The notes: generated by a model from the sequence alone, not told the origin. A DNA stretch of 37,814 nt from JAXHUE01 sp034189655 (GCA_034189655.1 JAXHUE010000018.1:1-37814), one strand, 5' to 3'. Positions 23,901 through 30,325 are shown, counted from the first letter of the stretch. Numbers and translations: made by a program.

Positions 23901-24082
23901 CGCTCATGCCGCGGGCCCTGGAGCTGATGAGGGAGGCCATACCCAACATGCCGCCGGCCATGGAGGCTATGCTGCCGGAGATGCTCTCCGAGGTCATGGC
24001 GGCCATCATGCCCCCGATGCTGCCGCGCCTTGCCCCTCTCATGGCGCCGAAGATGACTGCCTACCTGCGGAACGGGGCATAG
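20999..24082 (+). CDS. FAD-linked oxidase / Fe-S / CCG-domain oxidoreductase fusion with methionine-rich tail
   Basis: A 1027-residue fusion like GlcD joined to GlcF/GlpC-type subunits. FAD-binding domain at about 50-190 (PLTPRGGATSGWGG); FAD-oxidase C-terminal domain at about 220-460; two 4Fe-4S clusters (Cys512, 515, 518, 522 and Cys563, 566, 569, 573); two CCG domains at about 640-720 (WAGC, ACCGIPF, SCPGCW) and 765-855 (DPCH, LCCGS, TCPCCE). These oxidise 2-hydroxy acids such as lactate or glycolate and pass electrons to a membrane acceptor or a partner; the substrate is unknown. Odd: residues 902-1027 hold 31 Met in 126 residues with many Pro and no Cys. Start GTG 20999 with AAGGAGGGT. 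The ArsR gene lies upstream. Confidence 0.9.
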   Translation: MRAKDREGLEQRFGERVSFEHTERLVYSHDTASLPGIIRRIIKTVPQAVVQPVTTDEVAFITRFARERGIPLTPRGGATSGWGGAVPARGGIVVDMSRMRAILEVDEQRGTARVEAGVVWKNLEYELARHGLATRILPSSAPSATVAGWVAEGGGGIGSYEFGEIGDNIERVTLVAPDGEVREVSGAELELVTEAEGITGIITEVVVKTRTAEAMVPVVASFPSLTQMMRALHQANQRSLHFWHVSFSTATFVAKKEEAEIAAAKIQPRWGEPAEEPPQATASGEHRCRILFVYPQSRHGAIEAPLKDVIAQNGGQLEDEAETAKEWNDRFFPIRLKRLGPSLISSESVVSVPVSRVERVIEEIEGRFPGIAITATMLGHDEVSILGHILGDERSPAYTLEFPRSLEIIDIARRHGGRPYSTGLYFTAYAEQNLGADKVRRLAEYKGRHDPRGILNPGKILPQNRNPRLLHLTLWAAQVGSPLLALGRRLFSHRPRLAKKIPPQIAYEAYACAQCGYCIDVCDQYFGRQWESETSRGRWYFLREYLAGNAQFNQTMLDSFLLCTTCRRCNDVCQVQIPIQEMWDQMRGLVIHEKGYHTFPGFEMMASSFLRESNIWAGARAERDRWLPDDVTPLERGKVAYWAGCTASFVENDIAQNAVHILKEGGIDFTYLGKDEACCGIPFYSAGKWDLFAKAVEHNIRQLQRRGVEEVVISCPGCWVTLNHYYREWAPTLGLEYNVRVRHITEVAADLVRQGRLTFSHIPKDGGRLTFHDPCHIGRHGGIYDEPREVLRAIPGVELVEMEHNRENGLCCGSVLSRVGRPPAADAIADVRMTEAEECGADAVLTTCPCCEVQLRVGARAKGSPVRVLDFTDVVVEALGYECHDPTHTVLDAWDVFGTAIDIMTVEGMTDMMGRMMPEIMEAMPPIMKGMMSMMKAMPGPLQGPMFALMERMIPVLMPRLMPSMLPALMPRALELMREAIPNMPPAMEAMLPEMLSEVMAAIMPPMLPRLAPLMAPKMTAYLRNGA

Positions 24083-24091
24083 CGTAGAGGA

Positions 24092-24120
24092 TTGAACTAT
24101 ATGCGGCGGTGGCCTATAAT
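24092..24120 (+). promoter_or_regulatory. Strong sigma70 promoter for the glutaredoxin-thioredoxin reductase unit
   Basis: TTGAAC (24092-24097), 17-bp spacer, and a perfect TATAAT (24115-24120). The start would be near 24127, about 30 nt ahead of the ATG at 24156, which has GGAGG at 24145-24149. Confidence 0.85.
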
Positions 24121-24155
24121 TGGGCCCCCTCACGCGAGATAAGTGGAGGTGACCT

Positions 24156-24401
24156 ATGAGTGAGCGAACGGTCAAGGTCTATTCCACGCCTACCTGACCC
24201 TGGTGCAAGAGGACCAGTGTGTTCCTCCAGCAAAGTGGAATAGAGTTTGAGGAGATCAACGTGGCAGCGGACAGGGCTGCCCGCCAGGAAATGGTGAACA
24301 AGACAGGCCAACTGGCAGTGCCCGTGATCGACATCGACGGGGAGTTCGTCGTCGGCTTCGACGAGGGCTGGCTCAAGGACAAGCTGGGACTTACGTCCTA
24401 G
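24156..24401 (+). CDS. Glutaredoxin-like selenoprotein, UGA-encoded selenocysteine at residue 14 (U-P-W-C)
   Basis: The frame from ATG 24156 reads a complete 81-residue glutaredoxin/NrdH-like protein: VKVYSTPT, then an in-frame TGA (24195-24197), then PWCKRTSVFLQQSGIEFEEI, LAVPVIDIDGEFVVGFDEGW, stop TAG. In relatives the motif is CPWC, so the TGA takes the place of the nucleophilic Cys, which is where selenocysteine occurs in known Sec-glutaredoxins. The ribosome site GGAGG is 6 nt ahead and a strong promoter precedes it, whereas a start after the TGA (24219) has no such site and lacks the first strand and active site. A possible SECIS lies at 24200-24230. The next gene, 10 bp on, is thioredoxin reductase-like, the natural electron donor. 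Alternative: sequencing error of TGC. Confidence 0.82.
24200..24230 (+). promoter_or_regulatory. Candidate bacterial SECIS element
   Basis: Lower stem CTGG (24200-24203) / CCAG (24227-24230), a 5'-side bulge of 6 nt, upper stem AGGA (24210-24213) / TCCT (24223-24226), and a 9-nt apical loop (24214-24222) containing GTGTG. The loop begins 16 nt after the UGA, at the lower end of the usual spacing range. Bacterial elements usually have a G within the first two loop bases, which is not the case in this drawing, so the fold should be computed. Confidence 0.4.
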
Positions 24402-24411
24402 GGGGCGCTCC

Positions 24412-25329
24412 ATGTATGAGGTCATGATAGTCGGCGGCGGCCCGGCAGGGATGACGGCGGCGGTGTACGCTGCGCGCAAGAAGATGAGCACCCTCCTGGT
24501 GAGCAAGGACCTGGGGGGCCAGCCCCTAAACTCCAGCAGCGTGGAGAACTACATGGGCTATCAGTTCGTAAGTGGCCCGGAGCTCATGGCCAAGTTCGAG
24601 GAGCAGGTGAGGCAGTTCCCCATCGAGGTGAAGACCGGAGAGGAGGTGGCCTCGGTGTCCCCCATCGAAGGGGGGTTCGAGGCGAGGACAATGCAGGGCC
24701 AGGCCTACCAGGCCAGGGCCGCCATCGTCGCCACCGGCAAGGCCCCGCGGCCGCTGGGTGTCCCCGGCGAGGAGCGTCTCCGCGGGCGCGGCGTCACCTA
24801 CTGCGCCATATGCGACGGCCCCCTCTTCGACGGGATGAAGGTGGTGGTCATCGGCGGCGGCAACTCCGCCCTCGAGGTCGCCGACGACATGATCAAGATA
24901 GCAGAGCACGTCTACCTGGTATCCTCAACCAGGCTCTCTGGCGACCGTGTCATAAGAGACCGGGTGACGGCGGCGCCCAATGTCACCGTCTTGACCGGGT
25001 ACGAGACCACGGAGATCGTGGGCGATGGCCTGGTGAGCGGCATCAAGATACGGGATACAGGGAGCGGCGAGGTGAGGGAGCTCGAGGTGGACGGGGTGCT
25101 CATCGAGGTCGGGCTCATCCCCAGCTCGGCGCTGGTGAAGGGCCTGGCACCCATCAACGAGAGGGGCGAGATCGAGGTAAACTGCGCCTGTGAGACCGGC
25201 GTCCCTGGGCTCTATGCCGCGGGAGATGTGACCAACGTACCGGAGAAGCAGATCGTCATCTCCGCCGGCGAGGGGGCCAAGGCGGCGCTCCAGGCCCACA
25301 GGTACCTGCAGAGGCTACGACAGGGGTGA
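24412..25329 (+). CDS. trxB: Thioredoxin reductase-like FAD/NAD(P)H oxidoreductase
   Basis: A 305-residue flavoprotein of the thioredoxin reductase family. FAD motif VGGGPAGMTAAVYAARK at the start, ATGKAPRPLG, the redox pair Cys131/Cys134 in YCAICDGPLF, the NAD(P)H motif VVVIGGGNSALEVADDM, and the C-terminal FAD-contact YAAGDVTNVPEKQ. The GGGNSA motif fits the family, but the usual downstream HRR-type NADPH-phosphate site is not evident (LVSSTRL there), so NADH or another donor is possible. It starts 10 bp after the probable Sec-glutaredoxin and is likely its reductase. Confidence 0.93.
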   Translation: MYEVMIVGGGPAGMTAAVYAARKKMSTLLVSKDLGGQPLNSSSVENYMGYQFVSGPELMAKFEEQVRQFPIEVKTGEEVASVSPIEGGFEARTMQGQAYQARAAIVATGKAPRPLGVPGEERLRGRGVTYCAICDGPLFDGMKVVVIGGGNSALEVADDMIKIAEHVYLVSSTRLSGDRVIRDRVTAAPNVTVLTGYETTEIVGDGLVSGIKIRDTGSGEVRELEVDGVLIEVGLIPSSALVKGLAPINERGEIEVNCACETGVPGLYAAGDVTNVPEKQIVISAGEGAKAALQAHRYLQRLRQG

Positions 25330-25345
25330 TGGTGACCACCATCAC
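25326..25345. repeat. Near-perfect palindrome at the end of the thioredoxin reductase gene
   Basis: GTGATGGTG (25326-25334) and CACCATCAC (25337-25345) flank AC. It overlaps the stop codon at 25327-25329. It could be an mRNA hairpin that ends the first transcript segment, or a protein site. No T-run follows. Confidence 0.4.
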
Positions 25346-25387
25346 GGCAGGCTACGGGACAAGAGTCTAAAACGGGGAGGGAGCGAC

Positions 25388-25510
25388 ATGGCGGTCAAGG
25401 AAGAGGGAGAGAAGTATCGCTGCAACGTCTGCGGCAACGAGGTGACCGTGACCAAGGTCGGCGGCGGCACCCTGGTGTGCTGTAACGAGGACATGGAGCT
25501 GTTAAAATAG
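25388..25510 (+). CDS. Desulforedoxin-like small iron protein
   Basis: A 40-residue protein with the desulforedoxin pattern: YRCNVCGNEVTVTKVGGGTLVCCNEDMELL. It has one CxxC and one adjacent CC pair that bind a single iron as in desulforedoxin and the N-terminal domain of desulfoferrodoxin. The superoxide reductase domain that often follows is missing, so it is presumably a free electron carrier for neighbouring oxygen-defence enzymes. ATG at 25388 lies behind GGGGAGGGAG. It is too short for many gene callers. Confidence 0.88.
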   Translation: MAVKEEGEKYRCNVCGNEVTVTKVGGGTLVCCNEDMELLK

Positions 25511-25641
25511 AGGTATGTGGGGCTTCATCCCAGACGGTGGGGGGGCCTGTCACTGTGTGAGCGATGTCCTTAAAGGGCATTGCCGGGCTCGAGGGGGAGA
25601 GGCGGCTCTTGTAGACTTACATATTTAAGAGGAGGTGCGCC

Positions 25642-26208
25642 ATGGCGTACACCGCAAAGGACTACAGCAGGCTCCTGGGCATGGAGGGGTTCAGCGATAC
25701 CTTGCTGAACAACCACTTCACCCTGTACCAGGGCTATGTCACCAACACCAATAAGCTCACCGACGCCCTCGCCGCGATGCTCAAGGAGGACAGGGTTGCC
25801 ACGCCTGAGTACGCCGAGCTCAAGCGGCGGATGGGCTTCGAGTTCAACGGGATGCGGCTCCACGAGTACTACTTCGAGAACCTGGGCGGCAAGGGCGCCG
25901 GCGAGAAGCCGGCCAGGCTGGCACAGGACTTCGGGAGCTACGAGGCCTGGGAGAAGGACTTCAGGGCCACGGCGACGATGCGGGGCATCGGCTGGGCCAT
26001 CCTCTACCAGGACAACGTGACCGGCAGGCTGTTCAACCAGTGGATAAACGAGCACGAGGTCGGCCACCCCGCGGGCTGTGCCCCGATACTCGTGTGCGAT
26101 GTCTTCGAGCATGCCTTCATGATAGACTATGGCCTAAAGCGCGCCGACTACATAGAGGCCTTCTTCAAGAACGTAGACTGGGGTGCCGTGAAGGCCCGCA
26201 TCAAGTGA
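25642..26208 (+). CDS. sodB: Superoxide dismutase, Fe/Mn family
   Basis: A 188-residue enzyme converting superoxide to O2 and H2O2. The four metal ligands are visible: His25 (LNNHF), His74 (LHEYYF), Asp153 and His157 (CDVFEHAF). The N-terminal hairpin and C-terminal domain have the family's length, although the sequence is divergent from textbook SODs (for example GYVTNTNK instead of the usual YVxNLN). Metal preference cannot be told. Ribosome site AAGAGGAGGTG precedes ATG 25642. The 130 bp upstream hold no recognised gene. Confidence 0.93.
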   Translation: MAYTAKDYSRLLGMEGFSDTLLNNHFTLYQGYVTNTNKLTDALAAMLKEDRVATPEYAELKRRMGFEFNGMRLHEYYFENLGGKGAGEKPARLAQDFGSYEAWEKDFRATATMRGIGWAILYQDNVTGRLFNQWINEHEVGHPAGCAPILVCDVFEHAFMIDYGLKRADYIEAFFKNVDWGAVKARIK

Positions 26209-26253
26209 GGGCCAGGTCTCGGCGAAGGTATGCAAGGATAAGGGGCTCGTGCT

Positions 26254-27459
26254 ATGAAGAAGGCCTATCTGGACAATGCTGCCTCCACACCACTGCTTCC
26301 TGAGGTGCTCGAGGCCATGCTCCCCTACTTGAAGGAGGCCTACGGCAACCCACAGTCCCTCCACGACTGGGGGGACGAGGCCCGGGAGGCCATCGAGGAG
26401 GCACGGGGACACGTTGCCGCCCTGATAGGGGGCCGGCCCGAGGAGGTCATCTTCACCGGCTCCGGCACCGAGGCCAACAACCTCGCCATCAAGGGGCTGG
26501 CCCAGGCACTTAAGCAGCGGGGGAGTCACATCGTGGTCTCGGCCGTCGAGCACTTCTCGGTGCTGAACTCGGCGCGGACGATGGAGAAGTGGGGCTTCGA
26601 GCTCACCCAGGTGCCGGTAGACCGCCACGGGGTGGTCGACCCGGAGCGGGTGGCCGGGAGCATGCGTGATGATACCGTCCTGGTCTCGGTCATGCTCGCC
26701 AACGGCGAGGTGGGCACCATCGAGCCTGTGGCCCAGATAGCCAGGGCGGCCAGGAGAAAGGGCTGCCTCTTCCATACCGATGCCGTCGCCGCCGCGGGGC
26801 AGATACCGGTGGACGTCGCCGCACTGGGGGTCGATGCCATGAGCCTGGCGGCGAACCAGTTCTACGGCCCCAAGGGCGCCGGTGCCCTGTGGGTGAAGAA
26901 GGGGACACGCATCATCCCCCTCCTCGAAGGTGGGGTGCAGGAGGGGGGGAGGAGGTCGGGTACCGAGGACGTCCCCGCCATCGTGGGCATGGGTAAGGCG
27001 GCGGAGCTCGCCCGGCGCGACATGCCTACCCGCACAGAGCACCTCGTGCGGCTGCGCCACAGCCTGATCGAGGGGCTCCTCTCATCCATAGACCACGCCA
27101 TCGTGACCGGGCACCCCACGGAGCGCCTCCCCGGCCACGCCAGCTTCTGCATCGAGTTCATCGAAGGGGAGGCCATGCTCATGCTCCTCTCCAGCAAGGG
27201 GGTCGCTGCCTCCAGCGGCTCGGCGTGCACCTCGAGGGCGCTCAAGGCATCCCATGTGCTCACTGCCATGGGCATCCCCGCCGCGCTGGCGCAGGGCTCC
27301 CTGCTGTTCACGCTGGGGGTGCAGAACGGAGAGGAAGACGTTGCCCATGTCGTTAGGGCGCTGCCTCCCATCGTGGAGCGGCTGCGCCAGATGTCGCCCC
27401 TGTACGCCAAGTATATGAAGGAGCAGGGGGGAGGGAGCGAGAATGCCACAGTACAGTGA
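26254..27459 (+). CDS. NifS/IscS-like class V aminotransferase-fold protein lacking the PLP lysine
   Basis: A 401-residue cysteine desulfurase-like protein: YLDNAASTPL, GNPQSLHDWG, FTGSGTEANNLAIKG, His100 (IscS His104), FHTDAV with Asp176 (IscS Asp180), and Cys325 in the SSGSACTSRALK loop (IscS Cys328). However, where IscS has His205-Lys206 (SGHKIYGPKG) this protein has Asn201-Gln202 (AANQFYGPKG), and the IscS Gln183 position is Ala179. The alignment offset is constant (-4 residues), so the loss of the Schiff-base lysine is firm at sequence level. It therefore may not act by normal PLP chemistry, or may use another lysine, or be a scaffold for the Cys. It overlaps the iscU-like gene by 17 bp. 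Confidence 0.85.
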   Translation: MKKAYLDNAASTPLLPEVLEAMLPYLKEAYGNPQSLHDWGDEAREAIEEARGHVAALIGGRPEEVIFTGSGTEANNLAIKGLAQALKQRGSHIVVSAVEHFSVLNSARTMEKWGFELTQVPVDRHGVVDPERVAGSMRDDTVLVSVMLANGEVGTIEPVAQIARAARRKGCLFHTDAVAAAGQIPVDVAALGVDAMSLAANQFYGPKGAGALWVKKGTRIIPLLEGGVQEGGRRSGTEDVPAIVGMGKAAELARRDMPTRTEHLVRLRHSLIEGLLSSIDHAIVTGHPTERLPGHASFCIEFIEGEAMLMLLSSKGVAASSGSACTSRALKASHVLTAMGIPAALAQGSLLFTLGVQNGEEDVAHVVRALPPIVERLRQMSPLYAKYMKEQGGGSENATVQ

Positions 27460-27865
27460 AAAGGTGATGGACCACTTCATGAACCCGCGCAACGTGGGGG
27501 AGATCGAGGACGCCGACGGCATCGGCGAGGAGGGCAATCCGGTGTGCGGGGACATGATGACCTTCTACATAAAGGTCGACGACGGGCACTTGAGCGACGT
27601 CAAGTTCAAGACCTTCGGCTGCGGGGCCGCCATCGCCGTCTCCAGCATCGTGAGCGAGATGGCCATGGGCAAGACCATCGAGGAGGCGCGCACGATCACG
27701 CCGGCGCTCGTGGCCCAGGAGCTGGAGGGACTGCCCAAGAACAAGTACCACTGTTCCAACCTCGGCGCCCAGGCGCTCAACAAGGCCATCGACGACTACA
27801 TGAGGAAGCAGGGCATAGAGGTGAAGACCAGCCGCAAGAGGAGGAAAAAGGATGACGCAGCGTAA
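27443..27865 (+). CDS. iscU: IscU/NifU N-terminal-type Fe-S scaffold protein
   Basis: A 140-residue scaffold on which 2Fe-2S or 4Fe-4S clusters are built. All three ligand cysteines are present: Cys35 (GNPVCGD), Cys60 (FGCGAAIAVSS) and Cys104 (YHCSNLG), with the Asp after Cys35. The C-terminal tail is rich in Lys/Arg (SRKRRKKDD), an addition not found in classical IscU. The start ATG overlaps the end of the nifS-like gene, and the gene overlaps the next one, showing translational coupling. The partner NifS-like protein lacks the PLP lysine, which makes the sulfur source an open question. Confidence 0.95.
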   Translation: MPQYSEKVMDHFMNPRNVGEIEDADGIGEEGNPVCGDMMTFYIKVDDGHLSDVKFKTFGCGAAIAVSSIVSEMAMGKTIEEARTITPALVAQELEGLPKNKYHCSNLGAQALNKAIDDYMRKQGIEVKTSRKRRKKDDAA

Positions 27866-28043
27866 AGAGCAGAAGAAGGCACCAAACGCCTGCCCCTTCT
27901 GTGACCAGGAGATACTGGACGACCCGGCGCCGTACTGCCGGCCGTGCCAGGTGGAGCTGCGCCGCTGTGGCGGTTGTCACGCGGTAGTGGAGAGGAAGGC
28001 CACGGTGTGCCACCGCTGTGGCCAGCCGCTGGGGGAGAGATAG
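27852..28043 (+). CDS. Small double zinc-ribbon protein
   Basis: A 63-residue protein with four CxxC pairs: CPFC, CRPC, CGGC and CHRC. The pairs suit two zinc ribbons or one Fe-S site. It overlaps the iscU-like gene by 14 bp and is followed 3 bp later by the DsrE-like gene, so it belongs to the same operon. Function unknown; a role in metal or cluster handling is inferred from the context only. Confidence 0.85.
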   Translation: MTQRKEQKKAPNACPFCDQEILDDPAPYCRPCQVELRRCGGCHAVVERKATVCHRCGQPLGER

Positions 28044-28046
28044 TCG

Positions 28047-28529
28047 ATGGCAGAGAAGGAGAGGGTGACCCTGGTGGTGTTCAGCGGCGAGCTGGACAAG
28101 GCCCTGGCCGCCTTCAACATCGCCATCGGGGCCGCCTCCATGGGGATGGAGGTGAGCATGTTCTTCACCTTCTGGGGGCTCAACATCATCAAGAAGGAGA
28201 AGGGCCCCATCCACAGCAGGGGGGTGATGAGGCGCATGCTCAACCTGATGAACCGTGGCGGCGCCAACCGGCTCCACCTCTCCAGGTTCCACATGTGGGG
28301 GGTGGGCACCTGGATGATGAAGCGCCTGATGCGCGATGTCAACTTCCCCCAGGTCGGGGAGCTCATCGCCATGGCCAGGGAGCTGGGGGTCAGGTTCATC
28401 GTGTGCACCACCTCCATCGGCATCATGGGGCTGGACAAGGAGGCCTTCATCCCGGAGGTAGATAGCTGGGCCGGCGTGGCCACCTTCCTCGCCGAGGCGA
28501 GGGAGGGGGGCATATGCCTGTTCGTCTAG
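28047..28529 (+). CDS. DsrE/DsrF-like sulfur-carrier family protein
   Basis: A 160-residue protein of the DsrE/peroxiredoxin-like family: TLVVFSGELDKALAAFNIAIGAASMGMEVSMFFTFWG at the N-terminus, and a conserved Cys120 in RFIVCTTSIGIMG. In this family that cysteine can carry a persulfide. The central part (VMRRMLNLMNRGGANRLHLSRF, then MWGVGTWMMKRLM) is rich in Met and basic residues. Neighbours are the zinc ribbon, IscU and a TusA-like protein, so it likely relays sulfur, or selenium, as in YedF-type contexts (inference). Confidence 0.87.
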   Translation: MAEKERVTLVVFSGELDKALAAFNIAIGAASMGMEVSMFFTFWGLNIIKKEKGPIHSRGVMRRMLNLMNRGGANRLHLSRFHMWGVGTWMMKRLMRDVNFPQVGELIAMARELGVRFIVCTTSIGIMGLDKEAFIPEVDSWAGVATFLAEAREGGICLFV

Positions 28530-28543
28530 AGGGAGGAGCGCGT

Positions 28544-28777
28544 ATGAAAGTGGATGCTACGCTGGACTGCGTCGGCCTCTACTGCCCCATGCCCATCGCA
28601 CACACGGCGAAGAAGATGAAGGAGCTGGAGGGGGGCCAGGTGCTGGAGATACTGGCCGACGATGAGGGCATAAAAGAGGATATGCCCGCCTGGTGCCGGA
28701 CGACAGGGAACGAGTGCCTGGGTATCGAGGAAGAGGCGGGACAGTACAAGGTCTACGTGCGCAAATCTGCTGGCTGA
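28544..28777 (+). CDS. TusA/SirA/YedF-like sulfur carrier
   Basis: A 77-residue protein with DCVGLYCPMPIAHTAKKMKELEGGQVLEI, the CPxP motif of TusA that forms a persulfide, then LADDEGIKEDMPAWCRTTGNECLG with two further cysteines. ATG 28544 is preferred, because GAGGGAG lies just ahead and the open frame upstream overlaps the previous gene. TusA-type proteins deliver sulfur to DsrE-like partners, tRNA thiolation or molybdenum enzymes; YedF homologues accompany selenium metabolism. Last gene of the nifS-iscU-zinc ribbon-dsrE-tusA unit. Confidence 0.9.
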   Translation: MKVDATLDCVGLYCPMPIAHTAKKMKELEGGQVLEILADDEGIKEDMPAWCRTTGNECLGIEEEAGQYKVYVRKSAG

Positions 28778-28812
28778 AGTGGGGCCGGTGGGGGCACCCC
28801 GGGCTTTCCGCA

Positions 28813-28841
28813 TTGGTCGCCCTGGGGGTGTGATGTATAAA
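28813..28841 (+). promoter_or_regulatory. Putative promoter of the two-subunit CoA-transferase operon
   Basis: TTGGTC (28813-28818), 17-bp spacer, TATAAA (28836-28841). The start would be near 28848 and gives a leader of about 14 nt. The -35 match is moderate. Confidence 0.5.
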
Positions 28842-28861
28842 ACGCAAAGAGAGGCGATAGG

Positions 28862-29563
28862 ATGGACAAAGTCTTCCCTAACGTGGAGGAGGCGGTAGCC
28901 GATGTCTTCGAAGGTGCCTCTATCATGTTCGGCGGTTTCTGGTATACCGGGTTCCCGGCAGAGCTCACCCGTGCCCTGGTAGAGAAAGGCACGGGCAAGC
29001 TCACCGTGATTGCCCAGTCCGTGGGTGTGGGCAACGACCTCGATCTCCTCGCCGCCAGGCACCAGATACGAAAGGCCATCGTCAACTACGCCTTCTTCCC
29101 TTCCCCTCGTCGTGTGACTGAGTTTGAGCGACAGGTCCGTTCCCACGAGGTGCGGTGCGAGACCTATCCCATGGGCACCTTCATCGAGAAGATGCGGGCC
29201 GGTGGTGCCGGCATCGCTGGCTTCTACACCCCTACCGGGGTGGGCACCATCGTCGCCGAGGGCAAGGACCACCGCTTCTTCGATGGCAAGGAGTACATAC
29301 TGGAGCTTGCCTTGAAGGCAGACTTCGCCTTCGTTCATGCCTACATGGGTGACCGCATGGGGAACCTGGTGTATCGCGAGTCGGCGAGGAACTACAACCC
29401 AGAGATGGCGATGGCGGGCAGGATCACCATTGCCGAGGTGGAGAACCTGGTGGAGACCGGGGAGCTAGACCCCGACTGCATCCACACCCCCAGTATCTAC
29501 GTGCAGCGTGTGGTCAAGGTGGAGAGGCCCGTCATTACATTCAGCTTTACGGAGGAGGAGTGA
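28862..29563 (+). CDS. 3-oxoacid/acetate-type CoA-transferase, subunit A
   Basis: A 233-residue alpha subunit of a family I CoA-transferase: IMFGGFWYTGFPAELTRAL near the N-terminus, LTVIAQSVGVGNDL, GAGIAGFYTPTGVGT, EGKDHRFFDGKEYILE and ADFAFVHAYMGDRMGNLVYR. It matches subunit A of acetoacetyl- or butyryl/acetyl-CoA transferases, which move CoA between short carboxylic acids. It overlaps the start of subunit B (TGATG). The glycine loop reads GGFWYTGFP where many members have GGFGLCGIP, so substrate range could differ. Confidence 0.9.
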   Translation: MDKVFPNVEEAVADVFEGASIMFGGFWYTGFPAELTRALVEKGTGKLTVIAQSVGVGNDLDLLAARHQIRKAIVNYAFFPSPRRVTEFERQVRSHEVRCETYPMGTFIEKMRAGGAGIAGFYTPTGVGTIVAEGKDHRFFDGKEYILELALKADFAFVHAYMGDRMGNLVYRESARNYNPEMAMAGRITIAEVENLVETGELDPDCIHTPSIYVQRVVKVERPVITFSFTEEE

Positions 29564-30243
29564 TGAGCATCGACTATTCGGCCGGGCTTCCTGAGGAGCT
29601 CATGGCGCTCCGGGTGGCCAATGAGCTGGTTGATGGTAGTTATGTCAACCTCGGCATCGGCATACCTACCATGGTATCCAACTGGATAGAAGGCCGCGAC
29701 ATCACCCTCGAGGCCGAGATCGGCATTTTGGAGCAGGGCCCCTTTGCCCTGCCCGATGAGGTAGACCAGGACCTGATAAGCGCCGGGGCCGAGCCGGTCA
29801 CAGTGCTGCCCGGGGCCTCGTTCTTCTCCATCGGCGAGTCCTTCGCCATGATCCGCGGTGGCCACATCGATGTCGCGGTGCTCGGTGCCCTCCAGGTGTC
29901 GGAGCACGGCGACCTGGCGGGATGGAACAACCCGGCGCGCAAGATGACCCACTGTGGCAACATCGGAGGCTCTATGGACCTCGCCGTGGGGGCCAAGAAG
30001 GTCATCGTGGTGATGAAGCACACCACCCGTGAGGGCGAGCCGCGCATATTAAAGGAGTGCACGTACCTGCTCACGGCGAAGGGAATGGTAAACCTGATAG
30101 TCACCAACCTCGCCGTCATCGAGGTGACCGGCGAGGGGCTGGTGCTCAAGGAGGTAGCCTCTGGCTTCACCCCGGAGCAGGTGCAGGCGGTGACGGAGGC
30201 CCATCTCACCGTGGCTCCTGACCTCAAAGAGATGGAGCTGTGA
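29563..30243 (+). CDS. 3-oxoacid/acetate-type CoA-transferase, subunit B
   Basis: A 226-residue beta subunit: ELVDGSYVNLGIGIPTMV, and EAEIGILEQGPF, where the Glu is the residue that forms the covalent glutamyl-CoA in this family, then FFSIGESFAMIRGGHIDVAVLGALQVSEHGDLAGW and GGSMDLAVGAKKVIVVMKHT. ATG at 29563 overlaps the stop of subunit A (a GTG at 29560 is also possible). The pair would activate a short acid such as acetoacetate or acetate at the expense of another CoA thioester; the acid is not determinable here. Confidence 0.92.
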   Translation: MSIDYSAGLPEELMALRVANELVDGSYVNLGIGIPTMVSNWIEGRDITLEAEIGILEQGPFALPDEVDQDLISAGAEPVTVLPGASFFSIGESFAMIRGGHIDVAVLGALQVSEHGDLAGWNNPARKMTHCGNIGGSMDLAVGAKKVIVVMKHTTREGEPRILKECTYLLTAKGMVNLIVTNLAVIEVTGEGLVLKEVASGFTPEQVQAVTEAHLTVAPDLKEMEL

Positions 30244-30325
30244 GGGGGTGATAGTGGACGTTGAGACAGCAGCATGGTCGGCGGGGATGATTTTGTAGAG
30301 AGCGTAAGCTGGAGGAGGTAGTGAA

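Noticed and set aside
24219..24401. A separate 60-residue protein starting after the TGA
   Set aside because: There is no ribosome site before it, it would lack the first strand and active site of the fold, and glutaredoxin similarity continues upstream through the TGA.
25511..25641. A hidden small gene between desulforedoxin and superoxide dismutase
   Set aside because: No frame with a ribosome site or conserved motif was seen in either direction.
30260..30280. TTGAGAC before the peroxiredoxin gene as a CRP-type site or -35 box
   Set aside because: The second half-site is absent and no -10 hexamer lies at a suitable distance.
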